A stretch of 13,100 nucleotides of DNA from Flavobacteriales bacterium (GTDB lineage: Bacteria > Bacteroidota > Bacteroidia > Flavobacteriales_D > Crocinitomicaceae). Location of the stretch: positions 1 to 13,100 of the forward strand of contig CANMFV010000011.1 in NCBI GenBank assembly GCA_947496835.1. Direction: 5' to 3'. How positions within the stretch are numbered: the stretch's first letter is position 1; every line of letters starts with the position of its first letter. The position numbers and the translations under genes are program-made. Below, piece by piece: positions 12,216 to 13,100 of the stretch. The notes beneath the pieces were generated by a model, which saw only the letters and a program-made list of their open reading frames with translations, searched no databases and was not told the DNA's origin.

Positions 12216-13100
12216 TGAATTACCAAGATTTATTTGATCAGTTTTCTTCTAAACGTGTGCTCGTTATTGGGGATGTGATGGTGGATGCCTATTTAATGGG
12301 TAAAGTGAATCGAATGAGTCCAGAGGCACCTGTACCAGTTGTTGATTTATTTGAAAAAGATGAACGAATTGGCGGCGCGGGAAATGTTGCGTTGAATTTA
12401 GCTGCGTTGGGTGCAGCACCCATCATTTGCAGTGTGATTGGATCCGATAGTGAGGGAGAAAGACTGATCAACTTATTTCAAAAAGCGAATATTTCAACAG
12501 ATGGTATTTACGCTTCGGGCAACAGGAAAACAACTGTTAAAACACGTGTAATTTCCAATAACCAACAATTATTGCGCATTGATTCCGAAGACACCAATTT
12601 AATCAATAAAATTGAAGAGGAACAACTGTTAAAACAGATCAACACTGTTTTAGAAAGTGGAATTGATGGAATTATTTTTGAGGATTACAACAAAGGCGTT
12701 TTAACTCCATCCTTAATTTCAGCAGTCTTATCATTAGCGAAATTACACCAAATACCTACTGCCGTAGATCCAAAGAAAGATCATTTCTTTGAATATAAAG
12801 GATGTACGTTATTCAAACCGAATTTAAAAGAATTAAAAGAGGGATTGCAAGTTGATTTTGATTTCGCAGTTGATCAACATTTATTTTTGCGTGCGGTGAA
12901 CGATTTACAAATGCAGCTAGAAAACAGCATATCTTTCATCACCCTTTCCGAACATGGCGTATTCATTCAAGAAGTAGACCCCATTTTCATTCCAGCTCAT
13001 TTACGTAACATTGCCGATGTTTCCGGAGCCGGAGATACGGTAATTGCTGTCGCGACATTGTGCTTGATTTCTGGAGCCGATGTTAAATCAATTGCTGCTA
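12215..13100 (+). CDS. HldE/RfaE1-like D-glycero-beta-D-manno-heptose-7-phosphate kinase (PfkB family), 3' end missing
   Basis: This is a PfkB/ribokinase-family kinase of which 295 codons are visible before the right edge. It begins at GTG 12215 inside the TAG stop of the aminotransferase gene. VLVIGDVMVDAYLMG (15-29), SPEAPVPVV (35-43), GGAGNVALNLAALG (53-66, PfkB signature 1), NNQQLLRID (115-123), EDYNKGVL (156-163) and the signature 2 segment DVSGAGDT with catalytic Asp274 match the kinase domain of HldE/RfaE, which phosphorylates heptose-7-phosphate at C1 in making the ADP-heptose precursor of LPS inner core. Only about 30-40 residues should be missing if it is a stand-alone kinase; a fused adenylyltransferase domain would extend it further. 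Another sugar kinase of the same subfamily is the main alternative. Confidence 0.88.
   Translation, partial: MNYQDLFDQFSSKRVLVIGDVMVDAYLMGKVNRMSPEAPVPVVDLFEKDERIGGAGNVALNLAALGAAPIICSVIGSDSEGERLINLFQKANISTDGIYASGNRKTTVKTRVISNNQQLLRIDSEDTNLINKIEEEQLLKQINTVLESGIDGIIFEDYNKGVLTPSLISAVLSLAKLHQIPTAVDPKKDHFFEYKGCTLFKPNLKELKEGLQVDFDFAVDQHLFLRAVNDLQMQLENSISFITLSEHGVFIQEVDPIFIPAHLRNIADVSGAGDTVIAVATLCLISGADVKSIAA

Overview
The window looks like chromosomal DNA from a Bacteroidota, most likely Flavobacteriales; a Crocinitomicaceae-type genome is possible, but I cannot fix the genus. Support: the DNA is AT-rich; a PorP/SprF protein of the type IX secretion/gliding family is present; TAnnTTTG -7 promoter boxes lie upstream of several genes; Shine-Dalgarno sequences are inconspicuous; and the ECF sigma and anti-sigma proteins are of Bacteroidota type.

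Left part (1-4415, minus strand): a tightly packed five-gene maltose/malto-oligosaccharide operon. In transcription order it encodes an ASKHA-fold sugar kinase, a secreted GH13 alpha-amylase-type enzyme, an SLC45-like MFS sugar transporter, beta-phosphoglucomutase, and a GH65 disaccharide phosphorylase cut by the window edge. Together they suggest extracytoplasmic cleavage of alpha-glucan, disaccharide uptake, phosphorolysis to glucose plus beta-glucose-1-phosphate, and conversion of both to glucose-6-phosphate. A divergent Nudix-fold/winged-helix regulator (4487-5242, plus strand) with a degenerate Nudix box probably controls the operon from the shared intergenic region.

Centre (5364-8481, plus strand): the most interesting region. 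An ECF sigma factor overlaps by one base a 553-residue protein that starts as a cytoplasmic anti-sigma domain, has one inner-membrane helix and a long Ser/Asn/Gln-rich linker, and ends in a complete PorP/SprF-like outer-membrane barrel domain. A free-standing PorP/SprF protein follows 5 bases later. Motifs in the fused barrel and the free PorP line up at a nearly constant offset of about 238 residues, so the fusion is readable directly in the sequence. This predicts a single polypeptide linking the outer membrane to a cytoplasmic sigma factor, perhaps reporting the state of type IX secretion or of a surface adhesin.

Right part: convergent to this operon is a minus-strand unit of trmD (10228-10905) and a secreted M14 zinc carboxypeptidase-like protein (8490-10211). 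Divergent from trmD is a plus-strand unit of a class I aspartate-type aminotransferase (11022-12215) and, overlapping it by one base, an HldE/RfaE1-like heptose-phosphate kinase that runs off the right edge. I saw no tRNA, rRNA, CRISPR array or insertion sequence, and no gene-free stretch exceeds 300 bases.
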